This document shows positions 17,907 to 27,284 of a stretch of DNA of 64,000 nucleotides, piece after piece. Each line of letters begins with the position of its first letter. Positions within the stretch are counted from its first letter, which is position 1. The position numbers were made by a program, and so were the translations under genes. The notes beneath the pieces were generated by a model, which did no database searches, was not told where the DNA came from, and was given only the letters and a program-made list of their open reading frames with translations. The stretch comes from Mesorhizobium sp. L-8-3 (GTDB lineage: Bacteria > Pseudomonadota > Alphaproteobacteria > Rhizobiales > Rhizobiaceae), in the NCBI RefSeq assembly GCF_016756615.1, contig NZ_AP023262.1, positions 868,001 to 932,000 on the forward strand, given 5' to 3'.

Positions 17907-18278
17907 CGCAGCCTCCATGGCCTCGGCCTGGCTATCGGACAGGACCCTGTACCTTGCCTGTCTTCAGCTGGCCCCCAGGTCTGCCAATGGACCCGGATCT
18001 GTTGCACAACCTTATCTTAACCATGCTTTGAATCCACTATATTTTTCTCTTGGAGTGTGTTTTTTCACTTCACCTTCGAGTTTCAAATATTCTTTGGGCT
18101 CCCGCCGAGCACGGGTACCGATCGAAAACCTTTCGACTTAAAGTAATTCATGTTTCAAGGCCGCGAACGCGGCGACACAGGTTGGATACATTGCTCGATC
18201 AAAGTTCGCGATCGCGATTCCCCGGCACCCTTCAGAGACAGGCCGCCGCGGAAGACAAGCCGCAAGTCCAGGACGTCC

Positions 18279-19235
18279 ATGCAACGCATCTCCTCCAGCG
18301 ACCTTCCTCGGCAAAAGAAGCTCGCTTTCATCCATGAGTTCGTCTCGCAGCGGGTTGCCGGCCGGCGGTTCAAACCGCTCGACGACGACTTCCGGATCGA
18401 TCTTGCGGCGCTGACGCTGCACGGACAGACGGTCGTCGGGGCGGCCCGCTACACGCCGATCGTCGGCATGCGCTCGCATGACCTGCTCTCGGATGGCCGG
18501 GAGGGCTATCTCCTGACGATCCACGACGCCACGCACGAGTTCTCCGCCGCCGGGAAGCCGACCATCAAGCCGGAGCCCGGCGATCTCACCCTGGTGAGCG
18601 ACGCCATCGACTCGGAATTCCGGCTGCCGGCCACCGAGGTGAAGGTGGTCGCCGTCGCATGGCCGGGCCTCGCCAACCGCATCCCCCGCATCGACATGAG
18701 CCCTTTTTATCACATCCCACGAGACGCCCCGGGCATGGCCCTTTTCACCGCATATTCGGACCTCCTGCGGCAATATCCGCCGGAGAACGAAGCCCTCGCC
18801 CAGGCCGCCAACAACCATCTCAACGAACTGATCGCGCTGGTGCTCGGCGGCTTCGTCAAAGGCGGCACGGACCGCAACGAGCACAGCATTCGCGCCGCGC
18901 GGCTGGAACTGGTCAAGAAGGAGATCGAGGCGCGCCTGCGCGATCCCGACCTCAACATCGGCGCAATTGCGCGAAGCCACGGCGTCACACCCCGCTACAT
19001 CCAACGGCTGTTCGAGGCCGAGGGCGTGACTTACTCGGAATACCTGCTCGAGCGGCGCCTCGAACTGGCGCTTGACCTGCTGCGTCAGGCCGAACCGCGC
19101 GACAGCCGGATGTCGGCAATCGCCTATGAGGCGGGTTTCTGCGACCTCTCTCACTTCAACCGCTGCTTCCGCCGACGCTACGGCACGACGCCGTCGGAGA
19201 TACGCGCCGACGCCATGCGGCGGCGCGGGCTTTGA
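18279..19235 (+). CDS. AraC-family transcriptional regulator
   Basis: A 318-residue AraC regulator. The N-terminal AraC-binding-like domain (about 20-190) is of the type found with SxxxxYxxxR sensing, and the C-terminal double HTH (about 215-312) has IGAIARSHGVTPRYIQRLFE and MSAIAYEAGFCDLSHFNRCF followed by the RRRYGTTPSEIR signature. The start is set by AGGA at 18270-18273 before the ATG; a GC-poor upstream extension in the same frame lacks homology. There is no obvious partner gene, since the sequence directly downstream is an SDR remnant; the remnant may be its lost target. Confidence 0.88.
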   Translation: MQRISSSDLPRQKKLAFIHEFVSQRVAGRRFKPLDDDFRIDLAALTLHGQTVVGAARYTPIVGMRSHDLLSDGREGYLLTIHDATHEFSAAGKPTIKPEPGDLTLVSDAIDSEFRLPATEVKVVAVAWPGLANRIPRIDMSPFYHIPRDAPGMALFTAYSDLLRQYPPENEALAQAANNHLNELIALVLGGFVKGGTDRNEHSIRAARLELVKKEIEARLRDPDLNIGAIARSHGVTPRYIQRLFEAEGVTYSEYLLERRLELALDLLRQAEPRDSRMSAIAYEAGFCDLSHFNRCFRRRYGTTPSEIRADAMRRRGL

Positions 19236-19264
19236 CCCGGCCCGAGATTCGATCCCAATGGACG

Positions 19265-19418
19265 CGTGACCTTTACCAACCAGGCCCTCGTGACGATCCG
19301 GAGTTCTGGGATTGGCTGACCAAGCGCACTCCGGCCAGGCGCTGGCGCGAGGTCCCCGTCGAGCTTCGCCAACGGCCACACGCTTTATGTCGACGGCGGG
19401 ATCAGCATCTCGCTGTGA
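19265..19418 (+). pseudogene. C-terminal remnant of an SDR (gluconate-5-dehydrogenase-like)
   Basis: Three short in-order pieces in shifting frames match the end of an SDR. TNQALV runs into DDPEFWDWLTKRTPARRW with a one-base shift, and SSFANGHTLYVDGG then ends at TGA 19416. A segment of about 15 residues that normally links RTPAxRWGEV to ASxxSSFVNGHTLYVDGG is missing. Everything before TNQALV is gone. The order and spacing match this family well, so it is a deletion remnant, not chance. Confidence 0.75.
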
Positions 19419-19496
19419 GCCACCGTGGCTTCGCGAAAAAGGCGCTCCTGCCGCGCGGCGGAAGCGCCTGATTTAGCCGGCTTGATACCGATCAGA

Positions 19497-20945
19497 TCAA
19501 AGGCGATGCATGGTGCTGACGAGTTTCGAGACCAGATAGGGCTCGATCGCCTCGGCGCCGCCTTCCGAGCCGTAGCCGGAATCCTTTATGCCGCCGAACG
19601 GCACTTCAGGCAAAGCGAGGCCGTTGTGGTTGATCGTGGTCATGCCGGCCTCGATGCGGCGGCCGAGCTCTTCCGACACGGCGGCCGAGCCGGCGAAGGC
19701 GTAGGAGGCGAGGCCGAACGGCAGGCGGTTGGCCTCCTCGATCGCATCCTCCAGCCCGTCGAAGCGGTTGATGATGGCGAGCGGGCCGAACGGCTCCTCG
19801 TTCATGACGCGCGCATCGGTCGGGACATTGGTGAGCACGGTCGGCTCGAAGAAATTGCCCTTGTTGCCGATGCGGCGGCCGCCCGTCACCAGCGTCGCAC
19901 CGCGGTCGACGGCGTCGCCGATGAGGGCCTCGAGCGCCGGGATGCGGCGCTCGTTGGCGAGCGGCCCCATCTGCACGCCCTCTTCCAGGCCGTTGCCGAC
20001 CTTGATGGCGCGTGCCGCGGAAGTGAAGCCGGAAACGAAGCCGTCGAACGACCCGTTCTGGACGAGGAAGCGGGTCGGAGAAACGCAGACCTGCCCGGCA
20101 TTGCGGAATTTCGAGGCCGACAGCACCTTCACCGCGGCGCCGAGATCGGCGTCGTCGAAAACGATCGCCGGGGCATGGCCGCCGAGTTCCATGGTCGCGG
20201 GCTTCATGTGCCGGCCGGCCAGCGACGCGAGGTGCTTGCCTACCGGGGTGGAGCCGGTGAAGGAGATTTTGCGGATCACCGGATGCGGGACGAGATATTC
20301 CGAAATCTCGGCGGGCACGCCGTAGACGAGGTTGATCACACCGGCCGGCACGCCGGCATCGGCGAAGGCGCGGATCAGCTCGGACGGCGAGGCCGGGGTC
20401 TCTTCCGGTGCCTTGACGATGATCGAGCAGCCGGCGGCGAGCGCCGCCGAGAGCTTGCGCACCACCTGGTTGATCGGGAAGTTCCAGGGCGTGAAGGCCG
20501 CGACCGGGCCGATCGGGCGCTTCACGGCAAGCTGCGTCACGCCGGCGGCGCGCGCCGGGATGAGGCGGCCATAGGTCCTGCGCGCTTCTTCGGCGAACCA
20601 ATCGATCGTGTCGGCGCCGCCGAGCGTCTCCATCGTCGCTTCGGCGAGCGGCTTGCCCTGTTCGCGCGTCATGGTCCAGGCGATCCGGTCGCGGCGCTCG
20701 CGCAGGAGCTCCGCTGCCTTGCGCATGATCTTGGACCGCTCGAAGGCCGACATGGCGCTCCATGTCCGGAAGCCGCGTTCGGCGGCCGCGAGCGCGGCGT
20801 CGAGATCGGGTCCGGTCGCATGCGCGACGGTGCCGATGGTCTCGCCGGTCGCCGGGTCGATGACCGGGATCGTCTTGCCTTCGGCACCGGCGCGCCACAC
20901 GCCGTCGATCAGCAGCTGGGTATCTGGATAGGAGAAGGAGGTCAT
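19497..20945 (-). CDS. NAD(P)-dependent aldehyde dehydrogenase (GabD-like)
   Basis: A 482-residue ALDH. Cofactor and catalytic motifs are all present: [10 protein letters not shown] (about 150-159), general base Glu in MELGGHAP, catalytic Cys in [11 protein letters not shown] and EEPFGPLA toward the C-terminus. The best resemblance is to succinate-semialdehyde dehydrogenases, but the substrate could be another omega-semialdehyde. It lies directly downstream of a glutaryl-CoA dehydrogenase remnant on the same strand and not far from a lysine-dehydrogenase-like gene, so a role in lysine or glutarate breakdown is possible. Confidence 0.93.
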   Translation of the reverse strand: MTSFSYPDTQLLIDGVWRAGAEGKTIPVIDPATGETIGTVAHATGPDLDAALAAAERGFRTWSAMSAFERSKIMRKAAELLRERRDRIAWTMTREQGKPLAEATMETLGGADTIDWFAEEARRTYGRLIPARAAGVTQLAVKRPIGPVAAFTPWNFPINQVVRKLSAALAAGCSIIVKAPEETPASPSELIRAFADAGVPAGVINLVYGVPAEISEYLVPHPVIRKISFTGSTPVGKHLASLAGRHMKPATMELGGHAPAIVFDDADLGAAVKVLSASKFRNAGQVCVSPTRFLVQNGSFDGFVSGFTSAARAIKVGNGLEEGVQMGPLANERRIPALEALIGDAVDRGATLVTGGRRIGNKGNFFEPTVLTNVPTDARVMNEEPFGPLAIINRFDGLEDAIEEANRLPFGLASYAFAGSAAVSEELGRRIEAGMTTINHNGLALPEVPFGGIKDSGYGSEGGAEAIEPYLVSKLVSTMHRL

Positions 20946-21030
20946 GTCGTCTCGTTTCCTTGCTTCGTCGATGGACCGCCCGAAGGTCGGGCGGCGGGCT
21001 TGAATGCTGGCGCGCCGAGGACGCGCGGCC

Positions 21031-21300
21031 TCAGAAGAACGCCTGCAATCCCGTCTGGGCGCGGCCGAGGATGAGGGCGTGCACGTCGTGGGTGCCTTCG
21101 TAGATGTTGACCGTCTCCAGGTCCTGCGCGTGCCGCATCACGTGGTAGCCGATCTGGATGCCGTTGCCGCCATGCATATCGCGAGCCTGGCGCGCAATGT
21201 CCAGCGCCTTGCCGCAATTGTTGCGCTTCACGATCGAGATCATCTCCGGCGCCATCTTGCCCTCGTCCACCAGCCGGCCAACGCGCAACGAGCCCTGGAA
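21031..21300 (-). pseudogene. Glutaryl-CoA dehydrogenase, C-terminal remnant
   Basis: About 88 residues match only the last quarter of glutaryl-CoA dehydrogenase. The run starts near [18 protein letters not shown], continues through [18 protein letters not shown] and MHGGNGIQ, and ends with the family signature [20 protein letters not shown] and a normal stop. The N-terminal three quarters, including the catalytic Glu region, are absent; upstream sequence is non-coding. It is a truncation remnant unless the remainder lies elsewhere. It precedes the aldehyde dehydrogenase gene on the same strand. Confidence 0.87.
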
Positions 21301-21333
21301 GCGGAGCCGGCCAGTTCTTCGGCTCCCCGACAT

Positions 21334-21849
21334 GTTACGGCGGGAAACCCGCTTGCTTCAAATTGCCTCATCAGGGATGACCGGAGACGGCAAGGCGGTC
21401 GCGAGGCGTCCAGAATTGCACCTTATCCGGGGCATATCATACGCCTGCAGCGGCCGCTCCCGCCTGTTGTCAGGCTTACGATGCGCGGTCTTGTCGCCTA
21501 TGCGGCGCGCCGGAGCGGCGAGACTATCCGCCCGCCGCGCGAGAGAAGCCGCAACCGGGGCGCGACATTCCGTCCGGGGCACCCACTCTTGCCGACCGGA
21601 GGCCGGGGACATATAATTTGCATACACTCCGATCAATTTCGCAGAATTGGTGAGTTGTATGGAATCGCCGATCAAGCTGACGCCCCTCGGGCTGCGATCA
21701 TCGCGCGCAAGCGCGTCGACATTTCGCAACTCGGCGGCCAAGATAGGGCACTGTTCACGGCGCGCTCATCCCCAGCGAACGGGCGGCGCATATTCGGTAT
21801 CGTTCAACAGACGCGCGACAGACCATCGCGCCTGCGAGAGGGGTCCCCG
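21334..21849. other. Long intergenic region upstream of cydA
   Basis: About 515 bases with no recognised gene. The right part presumably holds the cydA promoter. An isolated ATCAA half-site occurs near 21629, but I see no full FNR/FixK dyad (TTGAT-N4-ATCAA). Part of the left side may be degraded sequence from the deleted glutaryl-CoA dehydrogenase locus. Confidence 0.45.
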
Positions 21850-23286
21850 ATGTTCGGCCTGACAGCCCTGGAACTGGCCCGGATCCAGTTCGGCTTCACC
21901 ATCTCCTTTCACATCATATTCCCCGCCATCACGATCGGACTGGCGAGCTATCTCGCGGTGCTGGAAGGCCTGTGGCTCTGGAAGCGCGACCGCGTCTATC
22001 GCGACCTCTACCATTTCTGGTCGAAGATCTTCGCCGTGAACTTCGCCATGGGCGTCGTGTCCGGCCTGGTGATGGCCTATCAGTTCGGCACCAACTGGAG
22101 TTACTTCTCGGCCTTCGCCGGCAGCGTGACCGGGCCGCTGCTCGCCTATGAGGTCCTGACCGCTTTTTTCCTGGAGGCGGGCTTCCTGGGCGTCATGCTG
22201 TTCGGCTGGAACCGGGTCGGGCCGGGCCTGCATTTCTTCTCCACCGTCATGGTGGCGCTCGGCACGCTGATCTCGGCAACCTGGATCCTTGCCTCCAACA
22301 GCTGGATGCAGACCCCGCAGGGCTTCGAGATCGTCGACGGCGTGGTCGTGCCCGTGAACTGGATCGAGGTGATCTTCAACCCCTCCTTCCCCTACCGCCT
22401 CGCCCACATGACGATTGCGGCCTATCTTTCTACGGCGCTGTTCGTCGGCGCCGCGGGCGCCTGGCATCTGCTGCGCGGCAACGACAACAGGCGCGTGCGC
22501 ACCATGCTGTCCATGGCGATGTGGATGGTGCTGGTGTCGGCGCCGGTCCAGATCCTGATCGGCGACCAGCACGGCCTCAACACGCTCAAGCATCAGCCGG
22601 CCAAGATCGCAGCCCTCGAGGGCCATTGGGAGAACAAGCCGGGGGAGGCGGTTCCGCTCATCCTTTTCGGATGGCCCGACATGGAGGCCGAGGAGACGCG
22701 CTATGCGGTGCAAATCCCGCATCTCGGCAGCCTGATCCTCACCCACCGGTGGAACGGCCAGTTCCCGGGCCTCAAGGAGTTCGCACCCGAAGACAGGCCG
22801 AACTCGACCGTCGTGTTCTGGAGCTTCCGCATCATGGTCGGGCTGGGCCTGCTCATGCTGTTGCTTGGCGCGCTCGGCCTGTGGCTTCGCTGGCGGGACC
22901 GCCTTTTCGACACCAGGCTTTTCCTGCGCTTCGCGACATGGATGGGACCGGCCGGCCTGATCGCCATCCTCGCGGGATGGTACACGACCGAGATCGGCCG
23001 CCAGCCCTGGGTCGTCTATGGCGTGATGCGCACGGCCGACGCGGTGTCGAACCATTCCGCGCTGGCGATGAGCGCAACGCTTGTCACCTTCGTCGTGGTC
23101 TATCTCATCGTATTCGGCATCGGCACGCGTTACATGCTGAAGCTGGTCGCCAAGGGACCCGAAGATGAGGGTGAGGAGCATGCCGAAGGCGAAGGCTTCG
23201 CCGGACGGCCGGCCCGCCCGTTGTCGGCCGCGCATGGCCGGATGGACCCCCTCGCTCCGGCTCACGAAGACAGGAAAGGGCTCTAG
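21850..23286 (+). CDS. cydA: Cytochrome bd-type quinol oxidase subunit I
   Basis: A 478-residue membrane oxidase subunit with nine or so helices. It has the haem-ligand His21 in SFHIIFPA and the Q-loop region between helices VI and VII, which is short as in the cyanide-insensitive CioA subclass. GRQPWVVYGVMRTADAVS near the C-terminus is the family signature. The start is the ATG at 21850 with GAGAGGGG upstream; a very long in-frame extension to the left has no homology. The enzyme reduces O2 to water with quinol, useful under low oxygen or respiratory stress. It forms an operon with cydB, two bases downstream. Confidence 0.95.
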   Translation: MFGLTALELARIQFGFTISFHIIFPAITIGLASYLAVLEGLWLWKRDRVYRDLYHFWSKIFAVNFAMGVVSGLVMAYQFGTNWSYFSAFAGSVTGPLLAYEVLTAFFLEAGFLGVMLFGWNRVGPGLHFFSTVMVALGTLISATWILASNSWMQTPQGFEIVDGVVVPVNWIEVIFNPSFPYRLAHMTIAAYLSTALFVGAAGAWHLLRGNDNRRVRTMLSMAMWMVLVSAPVQILIGDQHGLNTLKHQPAKIAALEGHWENKPGEAVPLILFGWPDMEAEETRYAVQIPHLGSLILTHRWNGQFPGLKEFAPEDRPNSTVVFWSFRIMVGLGLLMLLLGALGLWLRWRDRLFDTRLFLRFATWMGPAGLIAILAGWYTTEIGRQPWVVYGVMRTADAVSNHSALAMSATLVTFVVVYLIVFGIGTRYMLKLVAKGPEDEGEEHAEGEGFAGRPARPLSAAHGRMDPLAPAHEDRKGL

Positions 23287-23288
23287 CC

Positions 23289-24296
23289 ATGGGCATCGAT
23301 CTTCCGGTTGTCTGGGCCGTCATCATCGCCTTCGGCCTGATGATGTATGTGGTGATGGACGGGTTCGATCTCGGCATCGGTATCCTGTTCCCCTTCGTGC
23401 GCGACCGCGAGCAACGCGACGTGATGGTCAACACCGTCGCACCCGTGTGGGACGGCAACGAGACCTGGCTGGTGCTGGGCGGGGCCGCGCTGATGGCGGC
23501 CTTCCCGCTCGCCTATGCGATCATCCTCAGCGCGCTCTATCTGCCGCTGGTGCTGATGTTGCTGGGGTTGATCTGGCGCGGGGTGGCCTTCGAGTTCCGC
23601 TTCAAGGCTGACCCGCACCACAGGGCGTTCTGGGACCGGGCCTTCGCCGGCGGGTCCTATGTCGCGACCTTCTTCCAGGGTGTGTCGCTCGGCGCCTTCC
23701 TCAACGGTTTCCCGGTCGAGGACGGCGCCTATGCCGGAAGAGCGCTCGACTGGATCACGCCGTTCAGCCTGTTCACCGGGCTCGGCCTCGTCGTCGCCTA
23801 TGCCCTGCTCGGCTGCACCTGGCTGATCATCAAGACGGAAGGTCCGCTCCACCAGCGCATGGTCGCGCTGGCACGGCCGGTGACGTTCGCTCTCCTGGCC
23901 GTCATCGGCATCGTCAGCCTGTGGACGCCCTTTGCCCATCCCGACATCGCGGAACGCTGGTTCAGCTTCCCCAACATCGTCCTCTTCTCGCCGGTGCCGG
24001 TGCTGGTCCTGGCCAGCGGCTGGGCGATGCTGCGCGTGCTCGACGCCAATCCACATGTCGCGCCCTTCGTGCTGGCGCTGTTCCTGCTCTTCCTCGGCTA
24101 TAGCGGGCTCGGCATCAGCCTCTGGCCCAACATCGTCCCGCCCGACATTTCTCTCCGCGAGGCGGCGGCACCGCCGCAAAGCATGGGCTTCGCGCTGGTC
24201 GGCGCGCTGTTCATCATCCCCGTGATCCTCGCCTACACCGCCTGGTCCTATTACGTGTTCCGCGGCAAGGTGAAGCCGGGCGAGGGTTATCACTGA
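23289..24296 (+). CDS. cydB: Cytochrome bd-type quinol oxidase subunit II
   Basis: A 335-residue membrane protein with eight hydrophobic helices. The N-terminal MYVVMDGFDLGIGIL and the VAPVWDGNETWLVLGG motif are diagnostic of CydB. It pairs with subunit I to form the bd oxidase. The stop overlaps the start of a small membrane-protein gene (TGATG), so all three are translationally coupled. Confidence 0.95.
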   Translation: MGIDLPVVWAVIIAFGLMMYVVMDGFDLGIGILFPFVRDREQRDVMVNTVAPVWDGNETWLVLGGAALMAAFPLAYAIILSALYLPLVLMLLGLIWRGVAFEFRFKADPHHRAFWDRAFAGGSYVATFFQGVSLGAFLNGFPVEDGAYAGRALDWITPFSLFTGLGLVVAYALLGCTWLIIKTEGPLHQRMVALARPVTFALLAVIGIVSLWTPFAHPDIAERWFSFPNIVLFSPVPVLVLASGWAMLRVLDANPHVAPFVLALFLLFLGYSGLGISLWPNIVPPDISLREAAAPPQSMGFALVGALFIIPVILAYTAWSYYVFRGKVKPGEGYH

Positions 24297-24430
24297 TGGC
24301 GCCGGCCGAGACCTCCTGGCCGAAGCGGATCGGCTGGCTGATCCTGATCTGGACGGCAAGCGTGCTGGCGCTGGGCGCCGTGGCCCTGGTCTTCCGCCTG
24401 CTCATGAACCTCGCCGGCCTCACCGTCTGA
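24296..24430 (+). CDS. Small bd-oxidase accessory subunit (DUF2474/CydX-like)
   Basis: A 44-residue protein, MAPAETSWPKRIGWLILIW onward, with one hydrophobic helix (about 13-36) and a short charged N-terminus. It starts at an ATG overlapping the cydB stop by one base. This position, size and the SWPKRIGWLILIW pattern match DUF2474, the small third subunit seen with CioAB-type oxidases. In the better-known bd-I oxidase the equivalent small subunit (CydX) stabilises the haem region. Such genes are often left unannotated because of their size. Confidence 0.8.
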   Translation: MAPAETSWPKRIGWLILIWTASVLALGAVALVFRLLMNLAGLTV

Positions 24431-24461
24431 GGCCACGGCGGACAGGAGGGGCCCGCCCGGT

Positions 24462-25871
24462 TCAGACCACCATGGACGACAGGCCGGGCGGCTGCGCCAG
24501 GAGGTCGGCGACGGCCCTCAGGCTTGCGGCCAGCGCCTGCTGGTCGGGCGCGGCACCAAGCCCCAGCCTGACGGCTTCCGGCGCCGGGCCCGAGACGCAA
24601 AAGGCGTCGCTGGTGACCACGCCGATGCCAGCCGAGCGGAGCCGCGAGGCGAAGTCGCCGCGATTCCAGCGGCCAGGCAGCGTCAGCCAGACATGGAACC
24701 CCTCGGGATCGGCGCGGACGAGTTCGGCCGGCAGGATGCCGGAAGCGATCTTCTGCCTCTGCCGGGACTCCTTCCGGATGGCGTCGAGCACCGCCAACGC
24801 CGTGCCGTCCTCGATCCACTGCGTGGCGACGGCCGCCGTCAGCGGCGAGGCCATGCCGGCCGTAGCGCGGATCGCACCCGCCAGAGGCGCGGTCTTTCCC
24901 GGCTCCGGCAGGACCAGATAGGCGACGCGCAGCGCCGGCGACACGGATTTCGCCAGGCCCGCGACATGATAGGCCAGATCGGGAGCGAGCGCTGCCAGGG
25001 GCGGCACCGGATCGGCCGGCAGCGCGCCATAGGCGTCGTCCTCGATAATTGCCACCCGATGGCGGCGCGCGATCGCGACGATGCGCTCGCGCCGGCCCAG
25101 CGACAGGGTCGACGTCGTCGGGTTGTGCAGTGTCGGATTGCAATAGAGCACCTTGGGCGCCGCCTGGCGGCAAGCCGTCTCGAAGGCTTCAGGAACGAGG
25201 CCTTCGTCATCCATCTCGATACCGACGACGCGAATGCGCAGATAATCCGCCACCGCAAGGAAACCGGGATAGGCGAGACCATCGGCACAGACCGTGTCGC
25301 CAGGGCCGGCGAGCGACCCGAGCAAGGCGAGCAGCGCGCCCTGCGCACCGGGACAGACGAGCAGCCGCTCCGGAGCGACGGCGCCCAGGCGCGGCGCCAG
25401 CCAGGCCGCCCCGGCGGCCTTGTCGAGAACGGAGCCCCCCGCCTCCTGGTAACGCATCAGGAGGCCGAGCCCGTCGCCCGTCTTGAGATCCGCGATATCA
25501 TCCCACATGCGGGCCGCCAGCACGGCATCGTCGAAGCGCGGCGGCAGGTTCATGCTCATGTCGATGAGCCCGCTCCCCGCAGACGGCTCAGGCCGGGAGG
25601 GCCGGCGGGCGCGCACATAGGTTCCCTGGCCGACGCGTCCTTCGACCAGGCCGCGCTTGCGAGCCTCCGCATAGGCGCGACTCACCGTCGTGAAGTCGAT
25701 GCCCAGCCGGTCGGCGAGCGTCCGCTGCGGCGGCAGCCTCGTTCCCACGGGCAGTCGGCCGGCCGCGATGTCGACCGACAGCGCATCGGCGATCGCGAGG
25801 TAGAGCGGCCCTGCCGCCTTGGAGATCGAAGGAGACCAGTCCGCCGCCATATCCGATACCATGCTTTCCAT
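24462..25871 (-). CDS. MocR-type regulator (GntR HTH fused to aminotransferase)
   Basis: A 469-residue MocR/PdxR-type protein. The winged HTH of GntR type lies at about 20-85 (LPPQRTLADRLGIDFTTVSR, then GLVEGRVGQGTYV). A fold-type I aminotransferase domain follows (about 115-460) with YCNPTLHNPTTSTLS, IEDDAYG and the PLP lysine in HVAGLAKSVSP. Such proteins usually act as PLP-sensing regulators. The start is uncertain: ATGs at 25871, 25862 and 25850 are all in frame. No target gene is adjacent in the expected divergent position. The nearby lysine dehydrogenase-like gene lies upstream on the same strand. Confidence 0.9.
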   Translation of the reverse strand: MESMVSDMAADWSPSISKAAGPLYLAIADALSVDIAAGRLPVGTRLPPQRTLADRLGIDFTTVSRAYAEARKRGLVEGRVGQGTYVRARRPSRPEPSAGSGLIDMSMNLPPRFDDAVLAARMWDDIADLKTGDGLGLLMRYQEAGGSVLDKAAGAAWLAPRLGAVAPERLLVCPGAQGALLALLGSLAGPGDTVCADGLAYPGFLAVADYLRIRVVGIEMDDEGLVPEAFETACRQAAPKVLYCNPTLHNPTTSTLSLGRRERIVAIARRHRVAIIEDDAYGALPADPVPPLAALAPDLAYHVAGLAKSVSPALRVAYLVLPEPGKTAPLAGAIRATAGMASPLTAAVATQWIEDGTALAVLDAIRKESRQRQKIASGILPAELVRADPEGFHVWLTLPGRWNRGDFASRLRSAGIGVVTSDAFCVSGPAPEAVRLGLGAAPDQQALAASLRAVADLLAQPPGLSSMVV

Positions 25872-26059
25872 ATATATGCATGATGTATGCCTTGTGTGGC
25901 AAGGCAAGTGCAAAGGCGGCGGGTTTCTCGGTATCTTCGGCATGATCGAGCAGCGGTCCAAAAAGCGCCAGTCCTGGCGCTGCACGCCACGACTGGCGCG
26001 CAACAAGACCGGCGCCACGAGGGCGCCGGCATGGCATGGATCAGGCTGCTGCGGTCTGC

Positions 26060-27160
26060 CTACGCGGCCAGATGAGTCATATTGGACAGCGCATAGTTGC
26101 GGCCGAAACGGTTGGCCAGGAAAACGTCGAGGGCGATGTCCTCCTGCCGGATGAAGCCGCGCGACGGCAGACGGCCTTCCGCTAAAAGATCGAGCACGGC
26201 GCAGATGCCGGAAGCCGTGGTGACCTGGATGGCGCTGCGCAGATGGGCGCCGAACTGCCGGCTGTAGACCTTGTTGGCGTAGGTCTCCTGCAGGAGCCGG
26301 CCGTTCCTGTGACCGCTGACCGTCACGAAGATCACCACGACGTCCTGCATGGTCGCCGGGACGGCGTTCTCGAGAATGTCCTTCAGCACTTCGCGGCGGT
26401 GGCGCAGGCCGAGGTCGTTGAGCAGGGCCTTCATGATCGCCGCATGGCCGGGATAGCGGATGGTGCGGTAGTTCAGCGTGCGCACCTTGCCCTTGAGCGT
26501 GTCGGCGAGCGTGCCGAGGCCGCCCGAGGTGTTGAACGCTTCATAGGTGATGCCGTCGAGCGAGAACTCCTCGCGCTCCTCCATCGGCGGCACTTCGACC
26601 AGCTCGCCCTCGACGATCGCCTCGCAGGGTTCGCAATATTCGTTGATGACCCCGTCGGTGCTCCAGGTGAGATTGTAGTTGAGCGCATTGGACGGATATT
26701 GCGGCAGCGCGCCGACACGCATGCGCACACTCTCCAGCCTGTCGAAACGCTTGGCGAGGTCGTTCGCCACGATCGAGATGAATCCCGGTGCCAGCCCGCA
26801 TTGCGGGATGAAGGCCGACTGCGCAGTCGCGGCCAGTTCCTTGGCGCGGCGCGTGCTCGCCACATCCTCGGTCAGGTCGAGATAGTGCACGCCGGACCGG
26901 GCGGCCGCCTCGGCGATGCTGGTGGTCAAATGGAAGGGTGCCGCACTCAGCACTGCGAACTTGCCCGACAGCACGCCGTCGAGCGCACCGGGCTCGGAGA
27001 TCTCCGCCTGGTGTGTCGCGACGCCTTCGCCGACTTCAAGCGCATCGAGCTGTGCCTGTGAATTGTCGACCACGGCGACACGATAGTCGCCGCTGCCGGC
27101 CAGCATGTCCGAAACGACCGATCCGATCTTGCCCGCGCCAATAACAACGACGTCCTTCAT
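26060..27160 (-). CDS. Saccharopine-dehydrogenase family protein (lysine 6-dehydrogenase-like)
   Basis: A 366-residue oxidoreductase. The N-terminal Rossmann motif VVVIGAGKIGSVV is followed by the GLAPGFISIVANDLA segment (about 122-136), the VGALPQYP strand and a long catalytic region with NYRTIRYPGHAAIMK. This order matches bacterial lysine 6-dehydrogenases, which oxidise L-lysine to 2-aminoadipate 6-semialdehyde (or piperideine carboxylate), rather than the fungal saccharopine enzymes. Its divergent Lrp gene, and the ALDH and glutaryl-CoA dehydrogenase remnant nearby, support a lysine catabolic role. The exact substrate remains inference. Confidence 0.82.
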   Translation of the reverse strand: MKDVVVIGAGKIGSVVSDMLAGSGDYRVAVVDNSQAQLDALEVGEGVATHQAEISEPGALDGVLSGKFAVLSAAPFHLTTSIAEAAARSGVHYLDLTEDVASTRRAKELAATAQSAFIPQCGLAPGFISIVANDLAKRFDRLESVRMRVGALPQYPSNALNYNLTWSTDGVINEYCEPCEAIVEGELVEVPPMEEREEFSLDGITYEAFNTSGGLGTLADTLKGKVRTLNYRTIRYPGHAAIMKALLNDLGLRHRREVLKDILENAVPATMQDVVVIFVTVSGHRNGRLLQETYANKVYSRQFGAHLRSAIQVTTASGICAVLDLLAEGRLPSRGFIRQEDIALDVFLANRFGRNYALSNMTHLAA

Positions 27161-27231
27161 CCGAACCGCTCCCGGAATTCCTGTTCAATATCTGAAGACT
27201 ACTCCCGGCCCATGACGGATAGGAGTGGCGG

Positions 27232-27264
27232 TTTGCGCAAAGAGAAGGTAAATTTTGCGCATTT
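27232..27264. promoter_or_regulatory. Putative Lrp-type operator pair (TTTGCGCA repeats)
   Basis: The 10-bp palindrome TTTGCGCAAA (27232-27241) is repeated as TTTTGCGCATTT (27253-27264), 22 bases or about two helical turns apart. They lie between the divergent lysine-dehydrogenase-like gene and its Lrp gene. Regular helical spacing is what a multimeric Lrp/AsnC protein would need. Confidence 0.65.
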
Positions 27265-27284
27265 CGACGATCGGATTCGACAGA

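Noticed and set aside
19425..21074. A 549-residue open frame on the + strand opposite the aldehyde dehydrogenase
   Set aside because: It is the antisense shadow of a clear ALDH gene with intact catalytic motifs; its composition is Arg/Gly/Glu-rich and has no domain.
21620..21640. Possible FNR/FixK site upstream of cydA
   Set aside because: Only an ATCAA half-site is seen; the partner half TTGAT at four bases is absent.
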